Made by a program: the position numbers and the translations under genes. Shown here one piece after another: positions 24,210-35,238 of a DNA stretch of 64,000 bases. Source of the DNA: Mytilus trossulus (taxonomy: Eukaryota; Mollusca; Bivalvia; Mytilida; Mytilidae); assembly GCF_036588685.1 (NCBI RefSeq), contig NC_086382.1, positions 73,753,999-73,817,998 of the forward strand, in the 5' to 3' direction. Every line of letters starts with the position of its first letter. Position 1 is the first letter of the stretch. The notes beneath the pieces are model-generated. The model worked only from the letters and a program-made list of their open reading frames with translations. It did not search any database and was not told the origin of the DNA.

Positions 24210-25670
24210 TCATTACATGTACATAAACATTTAACGGGAAGATTGGAAAATTTTCTGGAAAACTGAGACATGTGTATGAATTCACAGCATAAAAGCTTTA
24301 AAAGTAAGCATAAAATGAAAAACAACTACGCTCTGTTTATTGTTCCTTGTTTCAAATTTAGAATGAGGGCTTCAACACGGAGCATAAGCTCATCTCTAAA
24401 AGCAATGTTAAACACGTCTCTGGGACCGGTTTACTTAAGCTGAATCCTTATGATTAAAGGTCGATGAAATTAAACTTTCGTGAGCATTTAAATATAAACA
24501 AAACAATTAATAATGCGTGTATCAAAGACCACTTGCAGCTAATTTGTTTTTTTAAGCTACAAACTGTATAGGACTATTCCAAATTTAATTATTTACCAAA
24601 AATTCAGAGAAACAAAAACTGGAATTAAGTTAAGCAAGTATTGAAGCAGTCTCCAGCAATTTAATAAAAATAAGGAAATTATGATTAATTGTTTTTTTCG
24701 TCAACAATTTACCAAATTTACTGTATTAAATGTACTTGTTATGACTTGTAGACAACTCTACGCAGATACAAGGATTGCATATTAGGTAGAATATCACTTT
24801 AACAGTAGGGTATCTCGGGTAAAATCGACTTTATTGTGTGTAAATAACCTTATTTCTAGTACAGAAGCTTCAAAATTATTGTTTAAAAATGTTAGGTCAT
24901 CTGTATTTACGGTACATATCTTTTAGCTAACTATAAGGTATGTATTATTAAAAAAATTTGTTGAAGGCTACGCGGTGACCCATTTGTGCTTCAATTATAC
25001 CATGTTGGATATTTGTACCAAACTACAATATCAAATCTTCTGACTTTATCGATTTCCTTATTTTGAACACATATGACATACATTTATCAACGGAAGAACA
25101 GATATATAGAAGTTCTTTGTCGTCTAACTTTAAGTAGTTGCTGTTTGGCCTTTACCAAATGTAACACTAGATTTCAACATATTGTCTTTGGGTAGCTGTC
25201 TTATTGTCGTATATTAAAAAAAAATTTGGCAAAATAAAATTCATATCTTTACATGTAGACTGTAATTTATCATTCATCAAGTAAGATTAAGAGGGCTTTT
25301 AGAAAATCAAAGTACTATGTACAAACATGTAAAAATCATAATACAAACAAAAATGCAGATCGTTAGGTACAATGTACTCGCAATTACTTGTTTAAAGCTA
25401 ACACATCTGACAAGGTTATAGATCCATGACAAATATATCAATCAGTACACATCTAAATGATTTAATATAAAGAAGTCATAAACAGTTAAGAGAAAAACTT
25501 GATTTCGTGCAATTTTAAACTATAGATATCGATAGAAAGGATGAACTTAATGTGCATAGCAGTATAGCAGTACTATTTAAAGATGTAACATATACATGTA
25601 AATTTTCGTGTCATTTGGAGAGTTGTCTCATTTACAATCATATCCCATCATCTTATTAGTATGTCATATA
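24210..25670. other. AT-rich intergenic DNA, no gene seen
   Basis: No supported exon, terminal repeat or domain on either strand. Confidence 0.45.
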
Positions 25671-25676
25671 AAAAAA

Positions 25677-25870
25677 AGAAGATGTGGTATGATTATAAAT
25701 GAGACAACTATCCACAAAAGACCAAATTGACACAGACATGAACAACTATAGGTCACCGTACGGCCTTCAACAATTATCAAAGCCCATACCGCATAGTCAG
25801 CTGTAAAAGGCCCCGATAAGACTATGTAAAACAATTCAAACGAGAAAACTAACGACCTTATTTATGTTAA
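25677..25870 (+). repeat. Dispersed repeat, AAGATGTGGTATGAT family
   Basis: GAAGATGTGGTATGATTATA, then GAGACAACTATCCACAAAAG and a segment ending near ACCTTATTTATGTTAAAA. It shares its full length with the copy nested in the Helitron at 27.49-27.73 kb. Confidence 0.8.
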
Positions 25871-25884
25871 AAAAAATTACTTAC

Positions 25885-25917
25885 ATATCTCCGGTCGCCG
25901 CGATGTGTGAGCTGAGG
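25885..25917 (-). other. Possible 33-nt exon
   Basis: On the minus strand a polypyrimidine acceptor (GTTTGCTTTGCACAG) and a strong donor (GTAAGTAA) bracket 33 bases that are open in all three frames. It could be an untranslated exon of the kinase gene 4.3 kb downstream or part of an unseen gene. Confidence 0.25.
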
Positions 25918-27130
25918 CTGTGCAAAGCAAACACATATCAATCTATCAACTATATATACTATGAACTGTTAATACAATATTCTCTATCACTTAACTCCAC
26001 TTACACACTACGATCCATGTCAGCATCTTAAAATTCCATTATTTTTCCAATGAGAAGAAGGATTGCTGTTAGAAGCTTTACATAATATCTGAGGTATTAA
26101 AATGTTTCCAGTTCTTTCTATAATATTATTAATCATGTTTTTAAGACCACCCGCCTGTTCATTAAGTTAAATTATTTACTGTTATATGTTTACACCCGAT
26201 TAATTGATTAGGTATTTAAAAATACTAATAACAGGTGACCAAGAGTTGTTTATGTCTAAATATGTTTGAAAGAAATGGAAAATGTAACAAGTACTTTTAA
26301 AGTATTTGAAATAAAAATATGATTTTACCGGAATTATTCAATATTGACTTGAAAATATTTGTTTCAATTTGATCATGAACTAAGACTTTAGTTAAAAAAA
26401 AAAAAGGTAAAAAGACATGTGGGACGTTTCTTCTTGAAAAAAAAGAATACTTCTTTTTTTTCTTCAATTTATTATGTTATATTTGATAAAGAAAATGGGA
26501 TTAATGTTTTTCCAATTTACCTTTAAGCATAAAAACATCTTAATATTTTGCCATTCCTTTTTAATTCCAAAGTATGTTTGTCTTCAAAAAACAAATGGTC
26601 CTTTAATCAGCTTATATATTTATACTCGAGTGAGTAAAAGTCTTGTATAAGAACACTATTATCATAAAATTAAGCGTGTTATGATAATGCGCTAAGATAT
26701 TTTACTGGAATGTACAATCTTATTGTTGATGCATTTTATAAGGACAGACAGTTGCCAGCTTCATGAACACAATACGGTATGATTCACTAGTTGGAATGTT
26801 ATTGCATAACCATCGTCAATTGTAATTCAAATTAGCGTGTGTTTTTCTATATTGTGATGTTATACTATCTATACTATTAAACGAGAAGACCTCATTTTTG
26901 GTGTCGCTTCTCTTCTTTCCACAATTAATTGATCAACACCCCTCTGAGTCCTATAGGTACAGTGCATAGTGCCATTTGTCATCCACTCATATGATTATTC
27001 AGATTGAGGTATTTTTGGAGAAAAACGAGAAAAAAGGCATCCGGATATTGTCCCGTAATTGGACGAAATTTTAAGTCAGATTAGACTTCCGGTTTGCGTT
27101 TTCTGTATACTTTGAAAATACATATACAAA

Positions 27131-27242
27131 GAATAAAGTGTATTTTCAGAATACTATCTGCTATCATTTTCAAGTTTACTATCCATGAATGAAGTGTATT
27201 TTCAGAATTCTATCTGCTATCATTTTCAAGTTTACTATCCAC
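27131..27242 (+). repeat. 56-bp tandem duplication inside the Helitron
   Basis: Two units of 56 bp, each reading GTGTATTTTCAGAAT then CTATCTGCTATCATTTTCAA and TTTACTATCCA. They differ at about four positions. Confidence 0.88.
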
Positions 27243-27321
27243 GGCAGTCACAGAGTTTATTAAATAGAGAGGGTCTGTATACTATATCAATGACCACAGA
27301 CTATGGATCGATTAGTAAACT
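27229..27321. repeat. Palindromic unit of about 93 bp
   Basis: Starts AGTTTACTATCCACGGCAGT and ends ATCGATTAGTAAACT, so the ends are imperfect inverted repeats. The interior holds TAAATAGAGAGGGTCTGTAT. A reversed copy lies at 47400-47484. Confidence 0.7.
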
Positions 27322-28129
27322 TGAAACTTTAGTAGAACTGAAAGTAAATACACTATATTTAAATAGCAATGAATGTTCATAATATACAGATAAGCGCTAA
27401 AAATATTCATGTGAACTTTTGATACCTTTTCTGAAATTCTCCAGTCATTAAATCTTTTACAAAATTCATTGATTACAAAAAAAGAAGAAGATGTGGTATG
27501 ATTGCCATGTTGAGACAACTCTCCACAAGAGACCAATATGACACAGATATGAACAACTATAGCTTACCGTACGATCTTCAACAACGAGCAAAGCCCATAC
27601 CGCATACATGTACTCAGCTTTACAAGGCCCCGAACTGACAATGTAAAACAATTCAAACCAGAAAACTAGCGGCCTTATTTATGTACAAAAAATGAACGAA
27701 AAACAAATATGGAACACATAAACAAACAATAACTACTGAATTACAGGCTCCTTACTTGAATGTTCATAACATACTAAATGTATGTTCATATTGAAAATAA
27801 TAGAAAAACAAAAAAATGGTAATATTGGAAATGAAGGAGGAGGGATAAAAAAAAACATTTTCCTGTCCCCAATAACCTATGACTTATGATACTTTTGCTG
27901 AAATTCTCCAGTCATTCAATATTTTACAAAATTATTCCAACAACACTTTACATACTTTAAACTACGCTCTGAAGGCCCGCGATTTCGCGGGTGTGTTCTA
28001 GTGTTTATGAAAATGGGAGAAGGTTTGGTACCATTTAAACGTTTAATTCCGCTGCAAATATTTGCGCATGTCCTATTAAAGTCAGGAATATGATGTACAG
28101 TAGTTGTCGTTTGTTTATGTAATTCATAC

Positions 28130-28362
28130 GTGTTTCTTGTTTCGTGTTTTTTTATATAAATTAGACGGTTGGTTTTCCTGTTTGAATGGTTTTACACGTC
28201 TTTTAATCTGTGGGCCCTTTATATTTTTGTGTACGGTATGAGCCAAGGCTCCGTGTTAAAGGTCGTACATTGACCTACAATTCACTTTTATAAATTTTTA
28301 TTTGGATGGAGTGTTGTCTCATTGGCACTCATACCACATCTTCCTATATAACAATAAGACGG
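28130..28362 (-). repeat. Dispersed repeat, AAGATGTGGTATGAG family (reverse)
   Basis: The plus strand shows GTGTTGTCTCATTGGCACTC followed by ATACCACATCTTCCTATATA, the reverse complement of the family start. Further left are GACGGTTGGTTTTCCTGTTT and GAGCCAAGGCTCCGTGTT. A second, weaker family member follows at 28425-28590 on the plus strand. Confidence 0.75.
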
Positions 28363-28844
28363 GGACATTTCAACTGATAGTTAACGTCCCTAGAAAAGTA
28401 CTTCAGTACAGACATAAAAACATGTGTTATGATTGCAAATGAGACGCTGACTACTTTCCACCATACAACAAACAACGTTAAAGTTATAAACTATTATAGG
28501 TCACCTTACGGCATTCAACAATGACCAGAACATATACTGCATAGCAAGATAAAGAAAGCCCGGTCATCACAGATTGAAAAAAACAAATGCAGACGAGAAT
28601 CAAACGAGCAGAAATAGATTTCACAAAAGAATACGAGAAAAATGCTTCAACGTTATGAACATTTTAGTAACAATATATTTGTTTGTTTTTTTGGTGAAAA
28701 GCTGCTTTATGCAATGCTTTTTTTACTTTCGAACATTTCGTCCGTATAACCAATAAAAAGTAGTATAGTAACACTGACATTCAAAAAGGCAATACTTGTA
28801 TAACAACGATGTTTGACAACAAAACAATATCTACAACATAACGT

Positions 28845-29078
28845 TTAGAACAATGCCCGGGAGGATTCGTAGGATTCCTGTTTTACGGCGACATTTGTTG
28901 TCCCATTCCAATATACCTTCTGTTTCCTGTGCAAGTCCAATTTTATCTGACTTTCATCCCGAAATGCATCTATTATAGAACCTACATATTGTTTACAATG
29001 TTTTCGTCCTAAACCATTTGTGAACATGCACGAAATTTTTGCCACTGGACGTTTAGCAACAAACTAATCACATGCAGT
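28845..29078 (-). repeat. Dispersed repeat read as an open frame (GTTGCTAAACGTCCAGTGGC)
   Basis: On the minus strand the stretch opens GTTGCTAAACGTCCAGTGGC...TTCGTGCATGTTCA. This is the same block seen at 58.78-58.83 kb (TTGCTTAACGTTCATAGGCA...TTTCATGCATATTCA), so the 66-residue open frame here is repeat-derived, not a host exon. Confidence 0.55.
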
Positions 29079-29079
29079 A

Positions 29080-31140
29080 GCAGATAATTGGAAGACGACT
29101 TACAAAAAACGGTCATTGATTTCAAAAAGATTATTTGCAGAATATATGATGTATATTGACGGTAGACGATGGACCTGAAACTTTGCAAACTTCAAATGTA
29201 CAATTATGAAAAGAAAAAAGAAATGTATTTTGCACTTGCTGTCATAAAAACTAAAGCAGCTAACAAAAGGAAATCAATTCATAGCTTTTCACTGCATCAA
29301 ACAGGTAGAAATTGTTTTTATGAAACACATAAAAGAATAGAACTATTTTCGTCGTGGCTCTCCACTTAATTGGTATCTAATTTCCGGTGGCGATGCTGAG
29401 TGGCGATGATACAGTGATGACGAAATCGACTTACCTGACCGACGTCAAAAGTTGTCGAACCGATATCAGCATACTCCTGGGTAACCTGGACTCTTTCAAA
29501 ATGTTATCTAAGTCATCAAAATAATATACAAACAACTACTGGCATGCAGTCCATTGAAAACCTGTTAAATCGGCAAGGTAGTTCATTATCAAAACGTATG
29601 ATTTATTGCTGTTACTTGTCAACACCTCGCACACAATCAAAATATTTACTGTATGTATTGATTTGAAATGGGTTCAATTCACCATACACACCTATGAAAT
29701 GAGTGCATTATATTTATTATTTCGGCAGTAAATAATTGAATAGTGCATTGAATTAAACGTACTCATGTCTAACGGTATTTAAACTGAATGAAATATTTTG
29801 TTAAACTTTTAAATCCAGGGTTGTTATAGTTAGCTATCGATCATTATTGTGAAAGATACATATAGAAATCCAATATAACCTTTGCATGATCAAAATGAAT
29901 AAGTTGAAAATTCGTTAATTAAGTGTAATTAATGCGAATTAACTTCCGCTTCGAAAATGTAAAATATTTACTTGAATGATTTTAATTGATACATCACAGA
30001 CGACAATTTGAAATGGACAGCAGAAGACAGCAATCGATACATATATATGTATAAAAAAATTAGTAAATATATTTATCGAACTATATAACAATCTAGTAAT
30101 GAATTCCTCTCCATCTGGTGTTTACGGCGGGCTTGAACTTGCATTAAGAGTAGCGAGTATTTGCTCTTTGTTGAAGGCATTAATTTGACTTCGACATGAT
30201 GAAATATACAACGGTGATGCTACTGTTGTTTTGTGTGTTTGTAGCGATTTTGTCTCATGAATAACATTTAGTATTTCTTAATATTTTAATTTATTTTGAT
30301 TATTAAACAAGCATAATTCAAATAGAAATTATGACTTTTAATTACCTACTAGGTGCAGCCATTGTATTTGAATCACTGTATAAATTCAAAACACCTATTA
30401 TATTTATAAATCGACATCCTTCTCAAAAAGGGTTCAGTACACACTCACAAACGACTAGTATCTTGGTATTAGTACTTATTGTATGACGATTGTATATATT
30501 TTTATCATCAGTTTAGCAGTCAAAGAGTCGATACTGACATGATCTAAAACTAAATTTTTAGAAGGTTAAGCTAGCTATGCAGTTATAGTTATTGACCAAT
30601 CAAGTCGGTAAATATCATTTAATATGTACGGCTCAGGTTTAAAATTGTACACTGAATTCAACTAAGGTGCTCTGGAAGGGTAATGTCATCATGCTTTCCA
30701 TGCTACACTCATAGAATGACATAAACGTCAAAGTCAGAAATAGAATCACAGCTTGTTCATTTAATTTGAAATAGCGCCCAAATGTTTGATTCTGCAACTG
30801 ATTAAAAATATTTATTGCAATATTTGTTTGACTATTAAATTGTATTCACATATAAGAATAACTAAAGAATACTTTCATTTCATATCACTGTTGATTATTA
30901 TTTTAGATGTAGTAATCCTACATGGAGTCAACAGACATTGGTCATCTTCAAATAATTTATTTGCATATGTTAATAAATATTGGTTAAAATCATTAGTTTT
31001 ATTTTCAATGTTGTCAATTTTTATTGCGACACGCCCACTCTGACGTTGTATATTCATACGCCAACTTTTGTGAACGTTGTTATTGTTAATATAAATAATA
31101 TAAAAAGTTCCTTGAGCCTCATTTTGGATAGCAATTTATT
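29080..31140. other. AT-rich intergenic DNA, no gene seen
   Basis: A minus-strand donor (CAG|GTAAGTCG near 29436) with a short open stretch behind it could mark an isolated exon, but it has no compatible partner. Otherwise no coding or structural signal was found. Confidence 0.4.
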
Positions 31141-31142
31141 TA

Positions 31143-31301
31143 TAATGAATGGCAATAATTTGTTTTGATTTTATTGAACCATAAAACTAATTTTTGACTC
31201 TTCACATTTTACATAATCCGCTTCGCGGATTATTCAATGTGAAGAGTCAAAAATTAGTTTTATGGTTCAATAAATTCAAAATAAATAATAGCCATTCATT
31301 A
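31143..31301. mobile_element. Hairpin element, about 78-bp arms and a tiny loop
   Basis: Nearly perfect inverted repeat: TAATGAATGGC...TTTATTGAACCATAAAAC...TGACTCTTCACATT on the left is mirrored on the right. The centre is AATCCGCTTCGCGGATT (31214-31230). The arms run out to TA on each side, which would suit a TA-target element. There is no coding capacity. Confidence 0.8.
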
Positions 31302-31344
31302 ACTGTTTGAAAAAGTATAAATTATTCGAAACACTAAGCATTTT

Positions 31345-31545
31345 CTTATCCTAGGAATAGATCACCTTAGCCATATTTGGTACATTTTTTTGGAATTTTG
31401 GGTCCTCAATGCTCTTCACCTTTGAACTTGTTATGGCTTTCGAACTATTTTGATCTGAGCATCACTAATGAGTCTTTTGTAGACGAAACGCGCGTCTGGT
31501 GTATCAAATCATAAGCCTGGTACCTTTGAGAACTATTCGTAAATA
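31345..31545 (+). repeat. Dispersed repeat with core GACGAAACGCGCGTC
   Basis: Contains TCCTCAATGCTCTTCACCTT, GAGCATCACTAATGAGTC, the core at 31482-31496, and GGTACCTTTGAGAACTATT. Same strand as the 14.7-kb copies. Confidence 0.8.
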
Positions 31546-31619
31546 TAACACTTATTAAATTTCGTGCATTTGCAGCGCTTTTCATCGTTAATCGTCATCA
31601 GAAACCTGTTGTTCAGTAG

Positions 31620-31862
31620 TTGTCATATGTTGGTTGAAACTTTGTTCATAAGCGTTTCTCGTTTCTCGTTTTTTATTGAAATTAGAATGTTGGCCTTATT
31701 GTTCGATTGGTGTTACACTAGCCATTTCGGGACTCTTTATGGCTTGCTGTTCGATGTGAGACAATGGTCCGTGTCCAATTCGTACTTTGACCTATAATGG
31801 TTTAGTTTTTACTAATTGTGACTTGGTTGAGAGAGTTGTCTCATACCACATCTTCTTATATC
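31620..31862 (-). repeat. Dispersed repeat, AAGATGTGGTATGAG family (reverse)
   Basis: Ends GAGAGTTGTCTCATACCACA then TCTTCTTATATC on the plus strand. The upstream part GGACTCTTTATGGCTTGCTG matches the rest of the family in reverse. Confidence 0.7.
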
Positions 31863-32064
31863 TATGTGTTGTAATATTCTTGTGCAAATTTTAGAACCGA
31901 TAATCAGAAACCCAAAATTATTCAAAAAAAAATTATGCTTTCTTTCTTTGCACATATTTGTATTATAAAAATTAGACAAACTGCGCAGATAAATTTAATA
32001 GAGTAGCAAAAAAAGAAAAGAGCTTCAACAATTCTACAATGTTAAGTAATCCTGCATTGTAATA

Positions 32065-32077
32065 TTTATTATTTATT
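32065..32077 (-). terminator. Polyadenylation signals overlapping the TRIM-type stop codon
   Basis: On the minus strand GAA TAA ATAATAAATATT places one AATAAA (32077-32072) over the stop codon and a second (32070-32065) just after it. The 3' UTR would therefore be only about 20-30 bases if these signals are used. Confidence 0.5.
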
Positions 32078-33728
32078 CAATTTTATAAATAGCACTGCAT
32101 GATCTCTCTGAGCATACTAATAACAATTTATTTTCTTTATCAAGACTTATCGCCCTTGGGTTGCTGATACCATCTTCATTCAATGATTTCTGTTTGAACA
32201 GCTTTCCATTAGGTGACAATACAACGATGTTGTTGGATTTCAGCCCGGCCACGAAAACATTACAATTGTTGTCGACTGATATTCCGCTTGGATTTCGCAA
32301 AACAGTTTCGTCCTTGAATTTCCAAAGAGCAGAACCATTGATATCGTAACAGATAACAGTGTGTTCCTGCCAGTTGGAATAAAAAATCTTATTTTCCGTG
32401 CCTACAACATAAGACTGGTAAATTGGGTCTCCTACATTTAGCGTGGTAATTCTCTCTGTGCGCAAATCCATTTTCTTGACTTTAGATTTATCGGTTGTGT
32501 AGATAATCGATCCATTAGAATGTGAAATACCAAACCCATAGCCTTCAGCTCGTACGCGTTTAATAACTTCTTTTCGTTCCCTATTAATGAATGTTATTTC
32601 GGCATCATCAGTGACTGCAAGCCTATTATCATCTATACAAGTGACATCGTACGCCATTCTTAGCTGCATTTTTATATTCACACTTCCGTTAGGATTTAGA
32701 AATACAACATAAAAATCACCTGTGATAATAATATCACCTCCAGGTAGTAATAAACACCCCGTCACGCTCATGCCTTCTGGTAATGATAGTTTTCGTTGTA
32801 AAGTAAGTTTGGCACTGTTAATTGTAGGTTTTTGTGTAACCATGAACATTTGTATTTCCTTAGCCTTTCGTTTAACATACGTTTTGCTTGCGGGTAAAGT
32901 TTTTACAGAGAAAGAACCTAGTTTAATATCACTCTTATCTATCTTCTTAACCATAATATCATCTAAACAAAAAGCAATATTATTCAAAGCGCCTCGTGTT
33001 TGTAGAGAAGTGACAGATTCCTCTGCTTTCTGCAAGTCCTGTTCAAACTTTTTCGACGCTAAAAACACCTGCATATTGGAAGCATTTTCGGTCATAAAAG
33101 GTAAACTGTCATTAAATTCTTTCGCACATTGTTGGTGTTTAGCGAGTTGTTCGATGACTTTATTGATATCTGTTTTATGGGTTGAAAAGGCTGTTTTTCG
33201 TTTTGCTTCTAGAGTATCTAACTGGTCGTTTAACTGTTTTCGTATCTGTTTAATTCTGTTTTCAATTTGATTGCTTTCCAAATGTAGCTGTCTTAAGTTC
33301 TGTGTCTTTTCTTTGACCATATATTCACAGAAGGAATGAATATCTTTGAAACCCTCTGACAATTGCTCAGTCAAAAATGATCTTTTTGTATTTTTTAGGA
33401 AATCATCTATAGCTGGCAAACTTGTACAGCGACTGTGTAAAGGATCAATACACTTTCTGCAACATAATTGCTCATGGGTAATGCAGTAATTCTGAAATGG
33501 TGCGTTATGCTGTTCGCAGTTAGAGCTAAATTGTCTGATGATAGGAGGTAATTGTTTGTAATTGACCATTGGAATGGCCATATGTTCTCGTGTTTTTCTA
33601 GCGCTCCCATGGTGCTCTGCACACTTTGAACAAAAAGCTTCTTCACAATCATGACACCAAACCAGTGCTTCTTCTTTGACACCTCTGAATTCACATGCTT
33701 CGCAGACAGTTATTGTATTTGACGTCAT
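32073..33728 (-). CDS. RING-less TRIM-type protein: B-boxes, coiled coil, NHL-like propeller
   Basis: 551 residues in one coding exon. Two zinc-binding B-box-like modules come first (CEACEFRG...WCHDCEEAFCSKCAEHH, about 9-42, and NCEQHNAPFQNYCITH...CCRKCIDPLHSRC, about 70-103). A long helical/coiled-coil stretch follows (about 115-230), then a C-terminal six-bladed beta-propeller of NHL type (about 310-551; repeated DxxNR(L/F)AV, GISVDNNCNVFVAG, AISLDKENKLLLV). There is no RING, so it is probably not a ubiquitin ligase by itself. Such proteins are greatly expanded in bivalves and often serve as scaffolds or immune modulators. A 5' UTR intron is likely: TTTATTTTATTAAACAG lies 11 bases before the ATG. 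Confidence 0.9.
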   Translation of the reverse strand: MTSNTITVCEACEFRGVKEEALVWCHDCEEAFCSKCAEHHGSARKTREHMAIPMVNYKQLPPIIRQFSSNCEQHNAPFQNYCITHEQLCCRKCIDPLHSRCTSLPAIDDFLKNTKRSFLTEQLSEGFKDIHSFCEYMVKEKTQNLRQLHLESNQIENRIKQIRKQLNDQLDTLEAKRKTAFSTHKTDINKVIEQLAKHQQCAKEFNDSLPFMTENASNMQVFLASKKFEQDLQKAEESVTSLQTRGALNNIAFCLDDIMVKKIDKSDIKLGSFSVKTLPASKTYVKRKAKEIQMFMVTQKPTINSAKLTLQRKLSLPEGMSVTGCLLLPGGDIIITGDFYVVFLNPNGSVNIKMQLRMAYDVTCIDDNRLAVTDDAEITFINRERKEVIKRVRAEGYGFGISHSNGSIIYTTDKSKVKKMDLRTERITTLNVGDPIYQSYVVGTENKIFYSNWQEHTVICYDINGSALWKFKDETVLRNPSGISVDNNCNVFVAGLKSNNIVVLSPNGKLFKQKSLNEDGISNPRAISLDKENKLLLVCSERSCSAIYKIE

Positions 33729-34109
33729 TATGCTAAACCTGTTTAATAAAATAAAACATAACTTCTTTAAAGAAAATAGAAAACGAAAATGTTACTAATT
33801 TGTTACCATACAGAAGTAAACAAATTTGTTTTACTGTATAACATAACTATCATCGCTTTTTTTAGGTCATGAGTAACACCAAGAGTTCCACAAGTATGAC
33901 TGGAAAAGACTGTTATAAGAATCCGTGGTGATCCAAGTTTAATAGTGAGTGAAAAACGTAGTTAAATTGTAAGATTTTGTTTGTCAATCGAAAATGATTT
34001 ATATTTTTTTTCATTTCATCATGTTGATTTGATCTTAGACTATTAAAATTGAGAATGGAAATGGGGAATGTGTCAAAGAGACAACAACCAGAAAAAAACA
34101 ACAGCAGAA

Positions 34110-34257
34110 CAGAGACGGTTTTAGGGGGGGCACCCCCCCCCCCTTTTGGAAAAAAATTGGTTACTTATATAGGGAATCACTGAAGCGTGACTGGAGCGGC
34201 CCCCTCTTAGGTCAGTCAGTGGGCCCCCACTTGTAAAATTGTCTGGATCCGCCACTG
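34110..34257. mobile_element. 148-bp inverted-repeat DNA element, 5-bp target duplication
   Basis: Ends CAGAGACGG and CCGCCACTG (reverse CAGTGGCGG). CAGAA is duplicated at 34105-34109 and 34258-34262, and the 9.8-kb copy shows one CAGAA at the same place. The interior has a G-run and C-run palindrome (34125-34143). The CAGTGGCGGATCC end is shared with 50565-50705. Confidence 0.82.
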
Positions 34258-34756
34258 CAGAAGGTCACCAACAGGTCTTCAATGTAGCGAGAAATTCCCG
34301 CACCGGAGGCGTCCTTCAGCTGGCCCCTAAACAAATATATATTAGTTCAGTGATAAGGAACCCCATACTAATTTCCAAATTGTATTTAAGAAACTTAAAT
34401 TAAAATAATGCAAGACTAACAAAGGCTCCTGACTTCGGAGAGGCGCAAAAATGCGGCGGAGTTAAACATGTTTGTGAGATCTCAACACTCCCCTATACCT
34501 CTAGCCAATGTAGAAAAGTAAACGCATAACAATACGCACATTAAAATTCAGTTCAAGAGAAGTCCGAGTCTGATGTCAGAAGATGTTACCAAAGAAAATA
34601 AACAAAATGACAATAATACATAAATAACAACAGACTACTAGCAGTTAACTGAAATGCCGGCTCCAGACTTCAAAAATGACTGAAAGATTATGATTTTATC
34701 ATATGAACATCAGGCACAATCTGTTCCGTTAGGGGTTTAGTATCATACCATCATAA

Positions 34757-35238
34757 GGTGTAACACCACTAATTCAGGCCCGGCCAGAAAGCACATACCA
34801 GAAAGTAGTACATATTTAACACAAAATAGTTCCTACGCATGGACATACATTTTTTTGTAACTTTCAAAATATTTAGAATATTTTATTAATTTTGGTATCA
34901 AATGAAAGCTGCATGACTGGTGATCATTGTAGAACAATTTTTGACTGATAAATTTGAATAATAAAAAAATGGCATGAAATTTAAAAAGGAGGGTACATTT
35001 TGCCTTTTTGTCAGATCGGAAGTACCTGTTTTGGTACATCCGAAGTTCTGGGAACCAGTTCTTTCTTATATGCAATGTAAGGTATGTTGATTTTTTCAGT
35101 ACAGGACACCAAAAGGTGTTGCTTTGACATGTAATGATTGCCACTTTATTTGAACTTAAAATAAAAGAGGTGTGCCTGCTTGAAACGGAGGAATTTAACA
35201 TAGAAAGCAATGGGACCATGAATTAGTGGTGTACTTCC
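34757..35238. mobile_element. 482-bp inverted-repeat DNA element, ATAA target duplication
   Basis: Ends GGTGTAACACCACTAATTCA and TGAATTAGTGGTGTACTTCC, which are 20-bp imperfect inverted repeats. ATAA flanks both sides (34753-34756, 35239-35242) and occurs once at the matching site in the 9.8-kb copy. The 128-residue minus-strand open frame inside resembles no transposase known to me, so the element is treated as non-autonomous. Confidence 0.82.

Larger units (their letters stand above)
26868..28001 (+). mobile_element. Non-autonomous Helitron
   Basis: Begins TCTATACTATTAA after an A. It ends with the 16-base hairpin CCCGCGATTTCGCGGG (27976-27991) followed by TGTGTTCTAG and then a T. These are the Helitron hallmarks: 5' TC, a 3' hairpin about 10 bases before CTRR, and insertion between A and T with no target duplication. 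No Rep/helicase gene is present. The interior holds a 56-bp tandem duplication (27131-27242), a palindromic unit (27229-27321) and a nested dispersed repeat (27487-27730). The same termini occur at 37170-37929. Confidence 0.85.

Noticed and set aside
28845-29045. Minus-strand open frame with acceptor-like start, as an exon
   Set aside because: Its start matches a dispersed repeat also seen at 58.78-58.83 kb, so the splice-like signals are coincidental.
29419-29510. Minus-strand open stretch ending at a good donor (CAG|GTAAGTCG)
   Set aside because: The only in-phase partner downstream is the repeat-derived stretch at 28.85-29.05 kb; no domain is recognisable.
32722-33270. 182-codon plus-strand frame inside the TRIM-type gene
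   Set aside because: Antisense shadow of the coiled-coil region.
34833-35219. 128-codon minus-strand frame as a host gene
   Set aside because: It lies wholly within the 482-bp inverted-repeat element and resembles no known family.
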